Part shown: positions 20,483-29,212 of the stretch, one piece after another
How positions within the stretch are numbered: position 1 is the stretch's first letter
How the letters are laid out: every line of letters starts with the position of its first letter
Assembly (NCBI GenBank): GCA_036924835.1
Contig: JBAGRR010000001.1
Span: 992,001-1,056,000 of the forward strand
Origin: Nitrobacteraceae bacterium AZCC 1564
GTDB taxonomy: Bacteria > Pseudomonadota > Alphaproteobacteria > Rhizobiales > Xanthobacteraceae
Direction of reading: 5' to 3'
DNA length: 64,000 nucleotides
Program-made: the position numbers and the translations under genes
The notes under the pieces: generated by a model
What the model saw: the letters and a program-made list of their open reading frames with translations, nothing else
Told to the model about the DNA's origin: nothing
Databases searched by the model: none

Positions 20483-21982
20483 TTAGCGCGTCGTGCCTTT
20501 GTCTGATGCGGCCGCCAAAGGCGCCGGCGCCACCGCAGAGACCGCACCGAAAGCATCCGCCTGCCCGGCCCCGAACTGATCGTCACGCCCCTTCGGTCCG
20601 AGGTCACGTGCAGTCGAGGCCAAGGTTGCGCGGATGTCGGTAGCGGATAAGTCCGGATTGCGTGCGATCAACAGCGCGACCAGTCCACTGATGAAGGCCG
20701 ACGATAACGACGTGCCGGAAGCCATCTGATATTTTCCGTCAGGCGCTGGAGACAAAATATCCACACCCGGAGCCGCGATAGCGACATAGCTGCCGCGATT
20801 GGATTGTACGAACAGCCGATCGGACTGATCGGTCGCCGAAACCGCGATCACGTTCGGATCCGCGGCGGGATAAAGCGGCGGAGATTTCGGCCCAGCGTTT
20901 CCGGCGGCTGCAACGAGAACGACGCCTTTGGCTGCCGCCGCCGCAAGCGCGCGTTGCATGACGGGATCATGGGGGCCCGCGAAGCTCATATTGACGACCT
21001 GTGCGCCGTTAGCCACCGCGTAGTTCAGGCTTTTGAGAAGAATGAACGACGTGCTTTCCGGGCCGCTCTTCTTTGCGCCAAAGGCGCGAATGGCGAGAAG
21101 ATGTGCTGAAGGTGCCGTTCCCATCAAACGGCCATGGGCGGCGATGACACCTGCGATTCCAGTGCCGTGGGGGTGTGGCCCTTCCTCGCTGTTCAAAGCA
21201 TCGAACGTGCCCGCGATGACCCCCGCCAACTCTGGATGCGTGACGTCAACGCCGGAGTCGATGACGGCAACCGTCACATCCGCACCGACCGACAGGGCGT
21301 GCGCCTCTGGTAGTCGCATCTTCGCAAGCGCATACTGGGCCGGGTCGCCTTCGCTGGACGTCGACTGTTGCTGGAGCTTGAAGATATTGTTTCGCTGCGC
21401 CGATCGAACATCTCCGCTCGCCATCAGCTCTCGAACGACGGTATCAACCGAACGGCCATCCGTGATCCGCCAGCGGAAGAAGGTGCTGTTGGTCAATGCG
21501 AAGTTCTGCGATTGCACACGCGTCAGGCGATGGCGGCGTGTAATCCCATCAACCTGTTCATCGGACGGCGTCCCATCGATTTCGATCAGCACTTCCTTGG
21601 CGACGTATGAATTGTCAGCCACGGTCGCCGGACTCTTTTTCGTCCGACGCGGTGGCGCGGCGTCACGCGCGCTCTTCGCTTGCCCCTGCTCAACGTTCCT
21701 TGCGGCACGCGGACGCGCCTGCGGTCTCGGCTGATCGATTCCGTCGTATTGAACGTTGGGCGAGTACCGTACATTTGGATTGACGGAGATCCGCGGCCCG
21801 ACGTTGATGCTAGGAGTCCGCATGACGCTGGGGCTCCGCACGCTGAAATTAGTGTAGCTCTGCGCATGCGCAATAGGGACGACGAAACTGGCAACAACGG
21901 ATGTCGTGACAGCCACACACGCGTAGCGAAAGATCGCACGAACGCGCTCGGCATTTCGTTTGGCGTTTCTCGCTCTGATCAT
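20483..21982 (-). CDS. secreted S8 family serine peptidase (subtilase)
   Basis: A 499-residue subtilisin-like protease. Residues 1-40 are a signal peptide ending AHA. A low-complexity Arg/Pro stretch follows, then a propeptide-like domain (about 128-203: VLIEIDGTPSDEQVDGITRR to NNIFKLQ). The catalytic triad is complete: Asp242 in VAVIDSGVD, His272 in HPHGTGIAG and Ser425 in SGTSLSSAF, with the oxyanion Asn in AAAGNAG. It acts in the periplasm or outside the cell. ATG with GAGGAC 8 bases upstream. It lies 66 bases downstream of the anti-sigma gene on the same strand. Confidence 0.95.
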   Translation of the reverse strand: MIRARNAKRNAERVRAIFRYACVAVTTSVVASFVVPIAHAQSYTNFSVRSPSVMRTPSINVGPRISVNPNVRYSPNVQYDGIDQPRPQARPRAARNVEQGQAKSARDAAPPRRTKKSPATVADNSYVAKEVLIEIDGTPSDEQVDGITRRHRLTRVQSQNFALTNSTFFRWRITDGRSVDTVVRELMASGDVRSAQRNNIFKLQQQSTSSEGDPAQYALAKMRLPEAHALSVGADVTVAVIDSGVDVTHPELAGVIAGTFDALNSEEGPHPHGTGIAGVIAAHGRLMGTAPSAHLLAIRAFGAKKSGPESTSFILLKSLNYAVANGAQVVNMSFAGPHDPVMQRALAAAAAKGVVLVAAAGNAGPKSPPLYPAADPNVIAVSATDQSDRLFVQSNRGSYVAIAAPGVDILSPAPDGKYQMASGTSLSSAFISGLVALLIARNPDLSATDIRATLASTARDLGPKGRDDQFGAGQADAFGAVSAVAPAPLAAASDKGTTR

Positions 21983-22048
21983 CTCGCGTCCTCGCCCACT
22001 TCCTGCGCGCGCACGATTCGCAAAGTTCTACCGCTTCTGGACAGGCAG

Positions 22049-22726
22049 TTATTCTGCCGCCACAGCCAGGCTAATGATCTTTTCGCCCTGCACCTTTGCG
22101 AGCAATTGCGCAGCCTCCTGCTTCGACAATGCTGTGTCACCGAACCGGACACGGAACATTCCGGCCTGAGGTCCCGAAACGATCGACGCCTTATAGGTAT
22201 CGAGCAGCTTGGTGATGTCGGACGCACTGGCATCCGGCGCGAAGCGGATTAGAGCATAAGTCCCAGTGGCTTGCTGCGCCTGGAAAGATGCGGTTTCAAA
22301 ATTGCCGCCGGAGCGATCCTTGACCAGCACTGTGCCGATCACCCCTGCTTGCAACAGGAGCACGGCAGCACCGGCAATAGCCGAATAAGCCAATGTCCGG
22401 GGGGCGAGACTCGAAAAGAATTCTGAGATCCGCTGCAACGGACTGAATGAAGACGACGGCTTGCGCGCAGGTTCCGCGTCGATCGCATCGAACAGCTTTT
22501 GCATCGCGCGTGTCGATGGCGCTCCCAGGCTCTCGTTCAACAATATTGTCTCTGCGTATTCATCCTGGATCGCGGCATACTGGCGGGCAAGATCGGGATC
22601 ATTGGCCAATGCTTCTTCAACGCGGCGCGCATCACGCAAATTGAGCGTTCCAGCAGCATGGAATGGCAGCAGAGCCTCGATCTCCGTCGGTTCACGATCC
22701 TCGGTCTGTTTGCTTGCCGCAGTCAT
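22049..22726 (-). CDS. membrane anti-sigma factor with a subtilase-propeptide-like periplasmic domain
   Basis: A 225-residue protein whose start overlaps the sigma-factor stop (ATGA, 22723-22726), so the pair is translationally coupled. Residues 1-90 resemble an anti-sigma domain (EIEALLPFHAAGTLNLRDARRVEEALA) but lack zinc cysteines. One transmembrane helix is at about 111-131 (LAYSAIAGAAVLLLQAGVIGTVL). The periplasmic part (about 150-225: YALIRFAPDASASDITKLL to GEKIISLAVAAE) has the beta-alpha-beta-beta-alpha-beta order of subtilisin propeptides (I9 type). A longer upstream start would run into the sigma gene and is rejected. Confidence 0.82.
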   Translation of the reverse strand: MTAASKQTEDREPTEIEALLPFHAAGTLNLRDARRVEEALANDPDLARQYAAIQDEYAETILLNESLGAPSTRAMQKLFDAIDAEPARKPSSSFSPLQRISEFFSSLAPRTLAYSAIAGAAVLLLQAGVIGTVLVKDRSGGNFETASFQAQQATGTYALIRFAPDASASDITKLLDTYKASIVSGPQAGMFRVRFGDTALSKQEAAQLLAKVQGEKIISLAVAAE

Positions 22727-23292
22727 GGCCAACCTCGCTCGACACCGGCTGCTTTCAGCAGCTCGGCCAATTTCTTTCGCGCATAAAACAAACGCGTCTT
22801 CACCGTGTTTTCCGGGATACCCACGATCTCGGCCACCTCTTCCACGGACTTCTCGTGGTAGTAGACGAGATCGACGATCTCCCGATGCTCTGGCGAAAGT
22901 GCGGTCAAGCAATTCCGCAACGCGTTACCAGTATCTTTCTTCGCAATAACGGTTTCCGGATTGTCGGACGTATCCTCGATCGCGGCAGCCGCCTCCTCAT
23001 CCAATTCCGCGTCCTTCCTCTTGCGGAGGGCAGACAGGGCCTTGAATCGGGTGATCGCCAGGAGCCACGTAGAGACGGCAGACCGGCCTTCAAATTTGCC
23101 GGCCTGACGCCACACGTCGAGAAAAACCTCACTAATGAGGTCTTCCGCGACAGACTCGTTACGAACGAGCCGCAGCGCGAAGCGGAACACCCGTACATGG
23201 TGCCTTCCGTAAAGCACCTGCATGGCGAGACGGTCACCGTTGGCTATGCGACCGATCAGAACTTCGTCCGTGGCCGCCTGTGTTGCACTCAA
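22723..23292 (-). CDS. ECF-type RNA polymerase sigma factor
   Basis: A 189-residue sigma-70 family protein with only regions 2 and 4. Region 2 (about 25-95) includes LYGRHHVRVFRFALRLV and DLISEVFLDVWRQAGKFEGRSAVSTWLLAITR; region 4 (about 130-180) includes ALSPEHREIVDLVYYHEKSVEEVAEIVGIPENTVKTRLFYARKKL. It should direct transcription of the envelope genes downstream and is held by the coupled anti-sigma factor. The assigned start is TTG (23292), because no ATG or GTG lies near; this start is uncertain. Confidence 0.92.
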   Translation of the reverse strand: MSATQAATDEVLIGRIANGDRLAMQVLYGRHHVRVFRFALRLVRNESVAEDLISEVFLDVWRQAGKFEGRSAVSTWLLAITRFKALSALRKRKDAELDEEAAAAIEDTSDNPETVIAKKDTGNALRNCLTALSPEHREIVDLVYYHEKSVEEVAEIVGIPENTVKTRLFYARKKLAELLKAAGVERGWP

Positions 23293-23376
23293 TGGCCGTC
23301 TCGCAAGGTTGGTCGCTGAGGACTGGGAAAGGGTTCAATCAAATCCGTGAAAATCTTCGCGAATCTCTGGAAGACT

Positions 23377-23454
23377 CTAGTGTGGTGGTTCAGAAGTTCG
23401 CTTAATTTTTCCCGCGAGTCCCTCCAGCGGACCTCTGAACCTAAACCACACCAG
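23377..23454. repeat. CTAG-ended palindromic repeat, copy A1
   Basis: The left arm starts CTAGTGTGGTGG, then TTCAGAAGTTCGC. The right arm is the imperfect complement ending ACCACACCAG, so the closing CTAG is mutated. One arm has an extra TTTA about nine bases in. It is followed by a 13-base AT-rich spacer and copy A2. It lies between the sigma-factor start and the diguanylate cyclase gene. Confidence 0.75.
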
Positions 23455-23467
23455 AATCATAAACTTA

Positions 23468-23545
23468 CTAGCGTCCTCTCGAATCCAAACTTCGCTACGG
23501 AGCGCGCGGCACGATGAGGCGAACTTTGTATATTCGGGACGCTAG
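23468..23545. repeat. CTAG-ended palindromic repeat, copy A2
   Basis: It begins CTAGCGTCC and ends GGGACGCTAG, with the inner arms CCAAACTTCGC and GCGAACTTTG. The arms are more diverged than in the other copies. It forms a tandem pair with A1 across the spacer AATCATAAACTTA. Confidence 0.7.
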
Positions 23546-23836
23546 ATGTCCTAATCCGAACGGGCCGCAAAATGCCCTTGAATCAGCGACAAGAGCAAGT
23601 CACGGTTCCAGACATCGTAAAAGAGTATTATGATACCATCGTCCGCTGACTTAGCGACGGGGTATGCGACGCCTCCGGTCCCCACGCGAACGGGAGACGG
23701 GCTGCTCGACACTCCAAAATCTCTTTATCTGATCAACGGTTAGGAGCCCCGACGAGTTAAAGTCGGCTCTCGAAAGATACCAAACCTAAAGGCTTTTCGA
23801 CCTAGAGTTCTCGCATTGCATCCCAATGGCGAGTTC
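23546..23836. other. leader region before the diguanylate cyclase gene
   Basis: About 290 bases with no recognised gene. GC-rich inverted segments exist but do not match a c-di-GMP riboswitch core that I could identify. Presumably it holds the promoter of the GGDEF gene. Confidence 0.4.
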
Positions 23837-24994
23837 ATGCGTAGCGCGGCGTCCCCAGTTCCTGAATCACTGCTTGGTGCTGTTGGCGGTAAGCCGGCGC
23901 CTGCCGCTACCGAACTCGCAACAGACTCTCTCGCCCGGCGCGGCAAACAGCGGCGAAAAATGCTGGGCATGGTTGGCACCAGCTATGTCGTCGATGCCGT
24001 GGTCCTGCTCGTCTACGCCTACGCCGGAGTGACAGCATACGGGACAGCGCTGGCCTATCTGACATGCGGCCTGCTGTCAGTGGCTTTTTTTCTGACGTTG
24101 TCCGAAGCGAAGATCAGTGACCGCTTCAAGGAACATCACCTCGTCATGCAGCAGTCGAGCGTCGGCCTCGGCATCATGCTGCTCTTCCTGTACATCGCGC
24201 CCGAAGTCGGCTGCGTGTTCCTGTGCTCGATCTTTCTCGTCTTCACTTTCGCCGCATTGAGGGCCACCACCCATCAAACGATGATTGGATGGACTGCAGC
24301 CACAGTGGGACTTGCCGCACTATTTCTATTGACTGACAAGCCCATCGCAATGCCAACCGAAACGCCGCTCGAGCGTTTCGCAACCATGCTGGTTTTCGTG
24401 CTAGTTCTCGGGCGCGGAATGATTGTCGGGCTGTACAGCAGCTCTCTTCATGACTCGCTCTACAAGCGTGGCCTGGAGCTCAAAGAAGCCTACAAACGGA
24501 TCGAAGAGCTCGCCGAACTCGATGAACTCACCGGCTTGCTCAACCGTCGCAGCATCATGCAGGCGCTGGACGACGAAATGGTTCGCGCCAGGCGCAGCAA
24601 CGCTCCCCTCACGGTTGCATTGATCGACCTCGACTGGTTCAAGCGGATCAACGACGAGTATGGCCACCCGACCGGTGACGAAGTGCTGCGCACTTTTGCG
24701 ATTACGATGTTCGCCAATATCCGCAGCATCGACAGGTTCGGCCGCTATGGCGGGGAAGAATTCCTGCTCGTCCTTCCAGAGACGAGTAACGATACAGCAA
24801 AGCGCACCCTCGACAGACTGCGGGCTATTATCGCGGACCTCGATTGGAGCGCGATCTCCCCTGGCATGATGGTCACCATTTCCGCAGGCATCGCAACGCT
24901 GCGTCCCGAGGATGCACCGGACAGCCTGCTCGCGCGTGCGGATTCCGCACTCTACAAAGCCAAGGATCTCGGACGTAACAGAGTCATCGTCTGA
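23837..24994 (+). CDS. membrane diguanylate cyclase (GGDEF domain)
   Basis: A 385-residue protein (ATG 23837; a TTG 21 bases earlier is possible). About five to six hydrophobic segments fill residues 45-200. A short coiled linker (LKEAYKRIEELAELDELTGLLNRR) leads into a GGDEF domain with the active-site motif GRYGGEEFLLVLPE, so it should make c-di-GMP from two GTP. The inhibitory site RxxD (RSID) lies five residues before GGEEF, as in product-inhibited cyclases. The N-terminal sensor is not a family I can name. Confidence 0.92.
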   Translation: MRSAASPVPESLLGAVGGKPAPAATELATDSLARRGKQRRKMLGMVGTSYVVDAVVLLVYAYAGVTAYGTALAYLTCGLLSVAFFLTLSEAKISDRFKEHHLVMQQSSVGLGIMLLFLYIAPEVGCVFLCSIFLVFTFAALRATTHQTMIGWTAATVGLAALFLLTDKPIAMPTETPLERFATMLVFVLVLGRGMIVGLYSSSLHDSLYKRGLELKEAYKRIEELAELDELTGLLNRRSIMQALDDEMVRARRSNAPLTVALIDLDWFKRINDEYGHPTGDEVLRTFAITMFANIRSIDRFGRYGGEEFLLVLPETSNDTAKRTLDRLRAIIADLDWSAISPGMMVTISAGIATLRPEDAPDSLLARADSALYKAKDLGRNRVIV

Positions 24995-25056
24995 CAGTTG
25001 ATTGAGCCAGCCGAGAACCGTGACTGGCTTTTAGTTTTGTTTCCAGGACAGAAGTC

Positions 25057-26172
25057 ATGCCATCGAAATCGGCAGTTGCTCCACCAAATCTTCTCGAGGA
25101 ACTGCAGAACGCACTCTCGCACGGGTCAGTGGCCCGTCGCGTGGAAACACTCCACCGGATTACCGACCTCTTTATTCAGGGCGAGGTGAATTACTCCGAC
25201 GAGCAGATCAGCTTATTCGACGATGTCTTCCACTGTTTGATCGAGAAAATCGAAACGTCCGCGAAGGCTCTGCTTGCGAGCCGCCTGGCTCCCATTCCAA
25301 AAGCGCCTCCCCAACTCATGCAAACGCTCGCCTTCGACGATTTGATCGAGGTCGCCGCGCCTGTGCTGGCACAATCAGACCGGCTTGACGACGACATGCT
25401 CATTGAGAATGCACGAAGCAAGAGCCAGGGACATCTTCTCGCGATCTCGAAGCGAAAGGCCCTGAGCGGCGCGGTGACGGACGTGCTGGTCGAGCGCGGC
25501 AACAACGAGGTCGTCGAGAGCACCGTCAGGAATCCCGGAGCCGAATTCTCCGAGGACGGCTTTAGCCTGCTGGTTTCGCGTGCCGAGGGCGACGACAATC
25601 TGACGACCTGCATTGCGCTGAGGCCGGCGATCCCGAGGCACCACTATCTTAAACTGGTTGCAAAAGCCTCTGACTCCGTACGCGCGCGCCTGGAGGCAAC
25701 CAACCCGCAAGCATCAGGTGAGATTTCATCGGCGATCAGGGAAGTTGCGCGCCGCGCCAGCACGAATACATCAGCAATCACGGAACAAACCGTCATCGCG
25801 CATGAACTCGTCAAATCGCTTTTTGATGACGGGCGTCTCGACGAACACCAGGTTGCAACATTCGCAAAAGCCGGCCAATTCGACGAGACCAGCGCGGCAC
25901 TCGCGGCGATGGCGAATGTGCCGGTATCGACCGTCGAAAACATGATGATCGAGTCCCGCTCCGAAGGCTTGATGATTCTAGCCAAGGTAACGGGGTTGTC
26001 CTGGCCGACGTTGAAAGCGGTCATGGACATGCGTGGCGCTTTGTCCGGAGCCACTATCGACGATATCGATGAATTCAAACGCAGCTATGAGACGTTGCGT
26101 GCATCAACCGCCCAACAGGTCTTGCGCTTCCATCGGATGCGGCAGAGTACGATGCAGGCTGAGCCGATCTAA
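25057..26172 (+). CDS. DUF2336 domain-containing protein
   Basis: A 371-residue, largely helical soluble protein with the DUF2336 layout of alphaproteobacteria: DDVFHCLIEKIETSAKALLASRLAPIPKAPPQL near residue 55, then HEAT-like helical repeats. No transmembrane segment and no catalytic residues are evident. The function is unknown. It lies 62 bases downstream of the diguanylate cyclase gene on the same strand, which hints at a shared signalling role but proves nothing. Confidence 0.88.
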   Translation: MPSKSAVAPPNLLEELQNALSHGSVARRVETLHRITDLFIQGEVNYSDEQISLFDDVFHCLIEKIETSAKALLASRLAPIPKAPPQLMQTLAFDDLIEVAAPVLAQSDRLDDDMLIENARSKSQGHLLAISKRKALSGAVTDVLVERGNNEVVESTVRNPGAEFSEDGFSLLVSRAEGDDNLTTCIALRPAIPRHHYLKLVAKASDSVRARLEATNPQASGEISSAIREVARRASTNTSAITEQTVIAHELVKSLFDDGRLDEHQVATFAKAGQFDETSAALAAMANVPVSTVENMMIESRSEGLMILAKVTGLSWPTLKAVMDMRGALSGATIDDIDEFKRSYETLRASTAQQVLRFHRMRQSTMQAEPI

Positions 26173-26186
26173 ATTTGCATCAGCAG

Positions 26187-26825
26187 CTAGTATTTGAACA
26201 TCTTCGAGCCGGCAAACGCACCGATCGCAACGACGACTCCGGTGGCGAGTGTATACCAGGTCGCGACGAACAGCGGTGAATCGTCCATGCAATGCGACGC
26301 ATAAATCGCCGCCGCAAATCCTGCCGACAACAAGCCGGCAAAGGCACCGGCAAGCGCGGGCCGAGAGGGGGCGCCGTGACGTAGCGCCAGCAATGCTGCG
26401 GCCAGCACCGGCAATGACAGCAGCGGAATAGCCATCACACATACGCGCGAGCTGTTGCCAATTAACCGTGCCGACCATGTGGTGCGCTGAGGCATCATCA
26501 TGTCGCCCATCACCCCGATACCCAGCAGGCCGATGGGAATCGCCAGCAGCCAGCCCCAGCGGCCGATGGTCTGCTCAGGTCGCGACAGATGCAGGCTGAT
26601 GGCAATTGACGCGCCTGCCAATGCAATCGTGACAGCGAACTTCAAATCAAAAAATGGATTTCCCAGAGCTTCCATGAAATCCTTGCGCATGCCGAGCGTC
26701 GCCAGAAGCATTGCCGCCGATACGGGGACAGCGAGCAAAAGCGCCACCAGCAGTAAGTCGCTTACAGGCCTTTCTTGCGTCGTATTGTCGGCGACCAGCG
26801 TGCGAATAAGATCATCGGTCTTCAT
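26187..26825 (-). CDS. NrsF (DUF1109) family membrane anti-sigma factor
   Basis: A 212-residue inner-membrane protein with six hydrophobic segments, matching DUF1109/NrsF. The two conserved cysteines expected in the family are present, in NSSRVCVMAIPLLSLP and YASHCMDDSPLFVATWY. In Caulobacter the homologue holds the ECF factor SigF inactive until metals or oxidants act on these cysteines. It lies 5 bases downstream of the sigma gene, so it is a sigma/anti-sigma pair. Confidence 0.9.
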   Translation of the reverse strand: MKTDDLIRTLVADNTTQERPVSDLLLVALLLAVPVSAAMLLATLGMRKDFMEALGNPFFDLKFAVTIALAGASIAISLHLSRPEQTIGRWGWLLAIPIGLLGIGVMGDMMMPQRTTWSARLIGNSSRVCVMAIPLLSLPVLAAALLALRHGAPSRPALAGAFAGLLSAGFAAAIYASHCMDDSPLFVATWYTLATGVVVAIGAFAGSKMFKY

Positions 26826-26830
26826 GGTGA

Positions 26831-27376
26831 TCAGTCTTTCCGCAATCGGTTTGCCAGGCCGGTCAGCCCACGATGCAATGCCACACGAACCGCTCCTTCA
26901 GTCATTGAAAGCTTCGTCGCCGTCTCCTTGATCGACGCACTGTCAACTGCAATCGACCGCAGCACGTCGCGCTGTCGTTTGGGCAAGGTTTCGAGCTGAG
27001 CAGCAACCGTGCTTGCCGGGACGGTCTCTTCGGCTGGCTCGTCGGGCAGCGTTTCGGAAAAGTCATCGATGTTGACAAAAATGCGCCTGCCCCGACGGCG
27101 CAAGGCATCGATCAATTTGTTGCGGGCAATGGCGAATAGCCACGGTGCAAACGGGGCCTTCGGATCCCACGTATGTCGTTTCAAATGCACCGCGAATAGA
27201 ATGTCTTGCACGATGTCCTCGGCTTGATCGAGCGGCTGGCCTGCCCGCCCCAATCCGCGGCGTGTCACAGCTCTTAGAACCGGCGCCACGGTCATCAGAA
27301 GACGACCATATGCGGCATTGTCCCCCGCATTGGCCGCTTTCATCAGGTCGGTCCACTCGTTTTCCCGTCCGCGCAC
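26831..27376 (-). CDS. ECF sigma factor, SigF-like
   Basis: A 181-residue sigma-70 family protein with region 2 (QAEDIVQDILFAVHLKRHTWDPKAPFAPWLFAIARNKLIDALRRR, about 50-95) and region 4 (LPKRQRDVLRSIAVDSASIKETATKLSMTEGAVRVALHRGL, about 128-170). Pairing with NrsF points to the SigF group that answers heavy metals and oxidative stress. CAGGAG precedes the start, and a candidate autoregulatory promoter lies 21-45 bases upstream. None of the usual SigF targets (DUF692, DoxX) is seen here. Confidence 0.92.
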   Translation of the reverse strand: MRGRENEWTDLMKAANAGDNAAYGRLLMTVAPVLRAVTRRGLGRAGQPLDQAEDIVQDILFAVHLKRHTWDPKAPFAPWLFAIARNKLIDALRRRGRRIFVNIDDFSETLPDEPAEETVPASTVAAQLETLPKRQRDVLRSIAVDSASIKETATKLSMTEGAVRVALHRGLTGLANRLRKD

Positions 27377-27388
27377 GCGGTCTCCTGT

Positions 27389-27421
27389 ACAGACATTTCG
27401 TGTCTGTTCCTAAAGTGTTAC
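27389..27421 (-). promoter_or_regulatory. candidate SigF-type promoter and 7-bp inverted repeat
   Basis: On the minus strand GTAAC (starting at 27421), 16 bases, then CGAA (27400-27397) resembles the GTAACC/CGAA promoter elements reported for Caulobacter SigF, as I recall; the sixth -35 base and exact spacing differ slightly. Overlapping the -10 is a perfect inverted repeat ACAGACA-TTTCG-TGTCTGT (27389-27407). It lies just upstream of the sigma gene. Confidence 0.45.
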
Positions 27422-27582
27422 GACGCAAAGCTGCAATCACGCGATCGTGAGTTCGAGTAAATAGGAAAATAATCTCTGTCATTTTCGGGGCATAGGTCCA
27501 AAGATTCCCCTTTTTTGCCGTTCTGTGGCCACGCGATCCCGGTCCTTTGTTAACCGGATGGGGGCAGGCAAGGAGATTTGCC

Positions 27583-28254
27583 ATGCCGAAAAAGGATGTC
27601 CGGCTGGTAGCAGCGACCACCGCTGTCGGAATACTGGTGTGTTTCTCGACGCCCGAACAAACAGCCGCGGCGCCCGCCAAATCAACGGTAAGCGCGGAAA
27701 AGCCTATCGTCTTGTCGAAATTCAACAAGCGCCGAGCGCACACTGCGAAGAAATCGCGTTCGGCCCGATACGCTCGAAAGTCCTCCTCGAAGTCATCGGC
27801 GAAAAAATCCGACGAGAGCAAAGTTACCCAAAAGACAACGGCAGCGTCTAAGCCGGAATTGCCGGCTGTTGTGGCGAACGCTCACGCGGAAGCGCCAAAG
27901 CCCCGAACGTTGGCGGAAGACGAAGCGCGAAACCTCGCGGCGCTCGATAGCACTGACGTAGTCTCAAACGTTGATGGCGTGCCGATTGCGGCCTCGGATC
28001 AGTTGAACGACGTCGATCGTGCGCTGACAGAAGAGAGCGCACCTGCCCTCGTCTCGACGGCAGCCAAATCAGTTGCGGCTGAACCGGTCCCTGTGAACAA
28101 GATCATTAAGGCAGTACCATCCGGAGAAAACCCAACGGTTAAAAAAGCCGATGACAGTGATCCTTGGAGCAAGTCATCCCTTCTCGGCAAGTTTTTCATT
28201 ACCTTCGGCGGCCTCCTTACGCTGGCCTCGGCCGCACGAATATTCATCGCCTGA
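27583..28254 (+). CDS. hypothetical exported, C-terminally anchored protein
   Basis: A 223-residue protein of no family I recognise. The N-terminus is signal-like (MPKKDVRLVAATTAVGILVCFST). Then come a Lys/Ser/Arg-rich patch (residues 50-80), an Ala/Pro/Val-rich middle and one hydrophobic C-terminal helix (LGKFFITFGGLLTLASAARIFIA). The ATG at 27583 has AAGGAGA just upstream, so the longer TTG start is rejected. It is divergent from the SigF-like gene. Possibly an envelope-spanning or tail-anchored protein. Confidence 0.7.
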   Translation: MPKKDVRLVAATTAVGILVCFSTPEQTAAAPAKSTVSAEKPIVLSKFNKRRAHTAKKSRSARYARKSSSKSSAKKSDESKVTQKTTAASKPELPAVVANAHAEAPKPRTLAEDEARNLAALDSTDVVSNVDGVPIAASDQLNDVDRALTEESAPALVSTAAKSVAAEPVPVNKIIKAVPSGENPTVKKADDSDPWSKSSLLGKFFITFGGLLTLASAARIFIA

Positions 28255-28280
28255 GACCTCAAACTCTCCCTGCTTGACTG

Positions 28281-28313
28281 ACGCCGGTCTGTTTCAGACC
28301 GGCGTTTTCTTTT
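28281..28313 (+). terminator. Rho-independent terminator
   Basis: ACGCCGGTCT, loop GTTTC, AGACCGGCGT, followed by a T-rich tail TTTCTTTT. It ends the transcript of the hypothetical exported protein, 27 bases after its stop. Confidence 0.9.
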
Positions 28314-28432
28314 GCCTGACATTGCTGATATTCTGACCGGTTACAAACCAGTCTTGCAGAGACCTGCCTGAGCAGGCACAGTGAATGCTACGGGCAGCCG
28401 AACGCTGCCCTCCAGGAGAGACAGGGCGAACC

Positions 28433-29212
28433 ATGGCTGCATTCGAGCACATCATCGTAGAGAACAAAGGCGCGGTCGGAATCATCCAGATCAATCGTCC
28501 GAAAATGCTCAATGCTCTGTCTTTTGGTGTCTTTGGCGAGATCGCGGCTGCGATTGACGACTTAGAGGCCGATGACGCCATCGGCTGCATCATCATCACT
28601 GGCAATGAAAAAGCGTTTGCTGCAGGCGCCGACATCAAAGAAATGCAGCCCAAGAAGTTCATCGACATGTTCAGTCAGGATTTCATGGACATCGGCGGCG
28701 ATCGCGTCGCCACTTGCAAGAAGCCGACTATCGCGGCCGTCAGCGGCTACGCGCTGGGCGGCGGTTGCGAGCTTGCAATGATGTGCGACATCATCATTGC
28801 ATCCGACACCGCCAAGTTCGGCCAGCCGGAAATCACCCTGGGCACCATTCCGGGTTTGGGAGGCACCCAACGCCTGACCCGCGCGGTTGGAAAATCCAAG
28901 GCCATGGACCTGTGTTTGACCGGACGTATGATGGATGCCGCCGAAGCCGAGCGCTCCGGCTTGGTAAGCCGAATTTTTCCAGCCGATAAGCTGATGGAAG
29001 AAGCACTGGCGATTGCCGAGAAGATCGCTGCAATGTCGCGGCCAGTCGCTGCAATGGCCAAGAATGCCGTCAACCGCGCACTGGAAACGTCGCTGGCCGA
29101 AGGTATGAACCTCGAAGGCGACCTCTTCCACGCAACCTTTGCCCTCGAAGATCGTTCGGAAGGCATGGCCGCCTTCATCGAGAAGCGAAAGCCGAACTTC
29201 AAGCACCGCTAA
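28433..29212 (+). CDS. enoyl-CoA hydratase
   Basis: A 259-residue crotonase-fold enzyme. It adds water to trans-2-enoyl-CoA in beta-oxidation. The oxyanion hole comes from [11 protein letters not shown] and [14 protein letters not shown]. Both catalytic glutamates are present, in GGCELAMM and [13 protein letters not shown]. Length and the [20 protein letters not shown] block are typical of short-chain hydratases. The ATG at 28433 follows an AGGAGAG region; an earlier in-frame ATG is not preferred. It converges on the acetyl-CoA hydrolase gene with a 14-base overlap. Confidence 0.94.
   Translation: MAAFEHIIVENKGAVGIIQINRPKMLNALSFGVFGEIAAAIDDLEADDAIGCIIITGNEKAFAAGADIKEMQPKKFIDMFSQDFMDIGGDRVATCKKPTIAAVSGYALGGGCELAMMCDIIIASDTAKFGQPEITLGTIPGLGGTQRLTRAVGKSKAMDLCLTGRMMDAAEAERSGLVSRIFPADKLMEEALAIAEKIAAMSRPVAAMAKNAVNRALETSLAEGMNLEGDLFHATFALEDRSEGMAAFIEKRKPNFKHR

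Noticed and set aside
22727-22912. Longer start for the anti-sigma factor
   Set aside because: The extra residues are read from the sigma-factor gene in another frame, and the ATGA overlap at 22723 explains the real start.
23546-23836. Possible c-di-GMP riboswitch before the diguanylate cyclase gene
   Set aside because: Some GC-rich segments recall the class I core, but I could not find the paired tetraloop/receptor arrangement, so it is not claimed.
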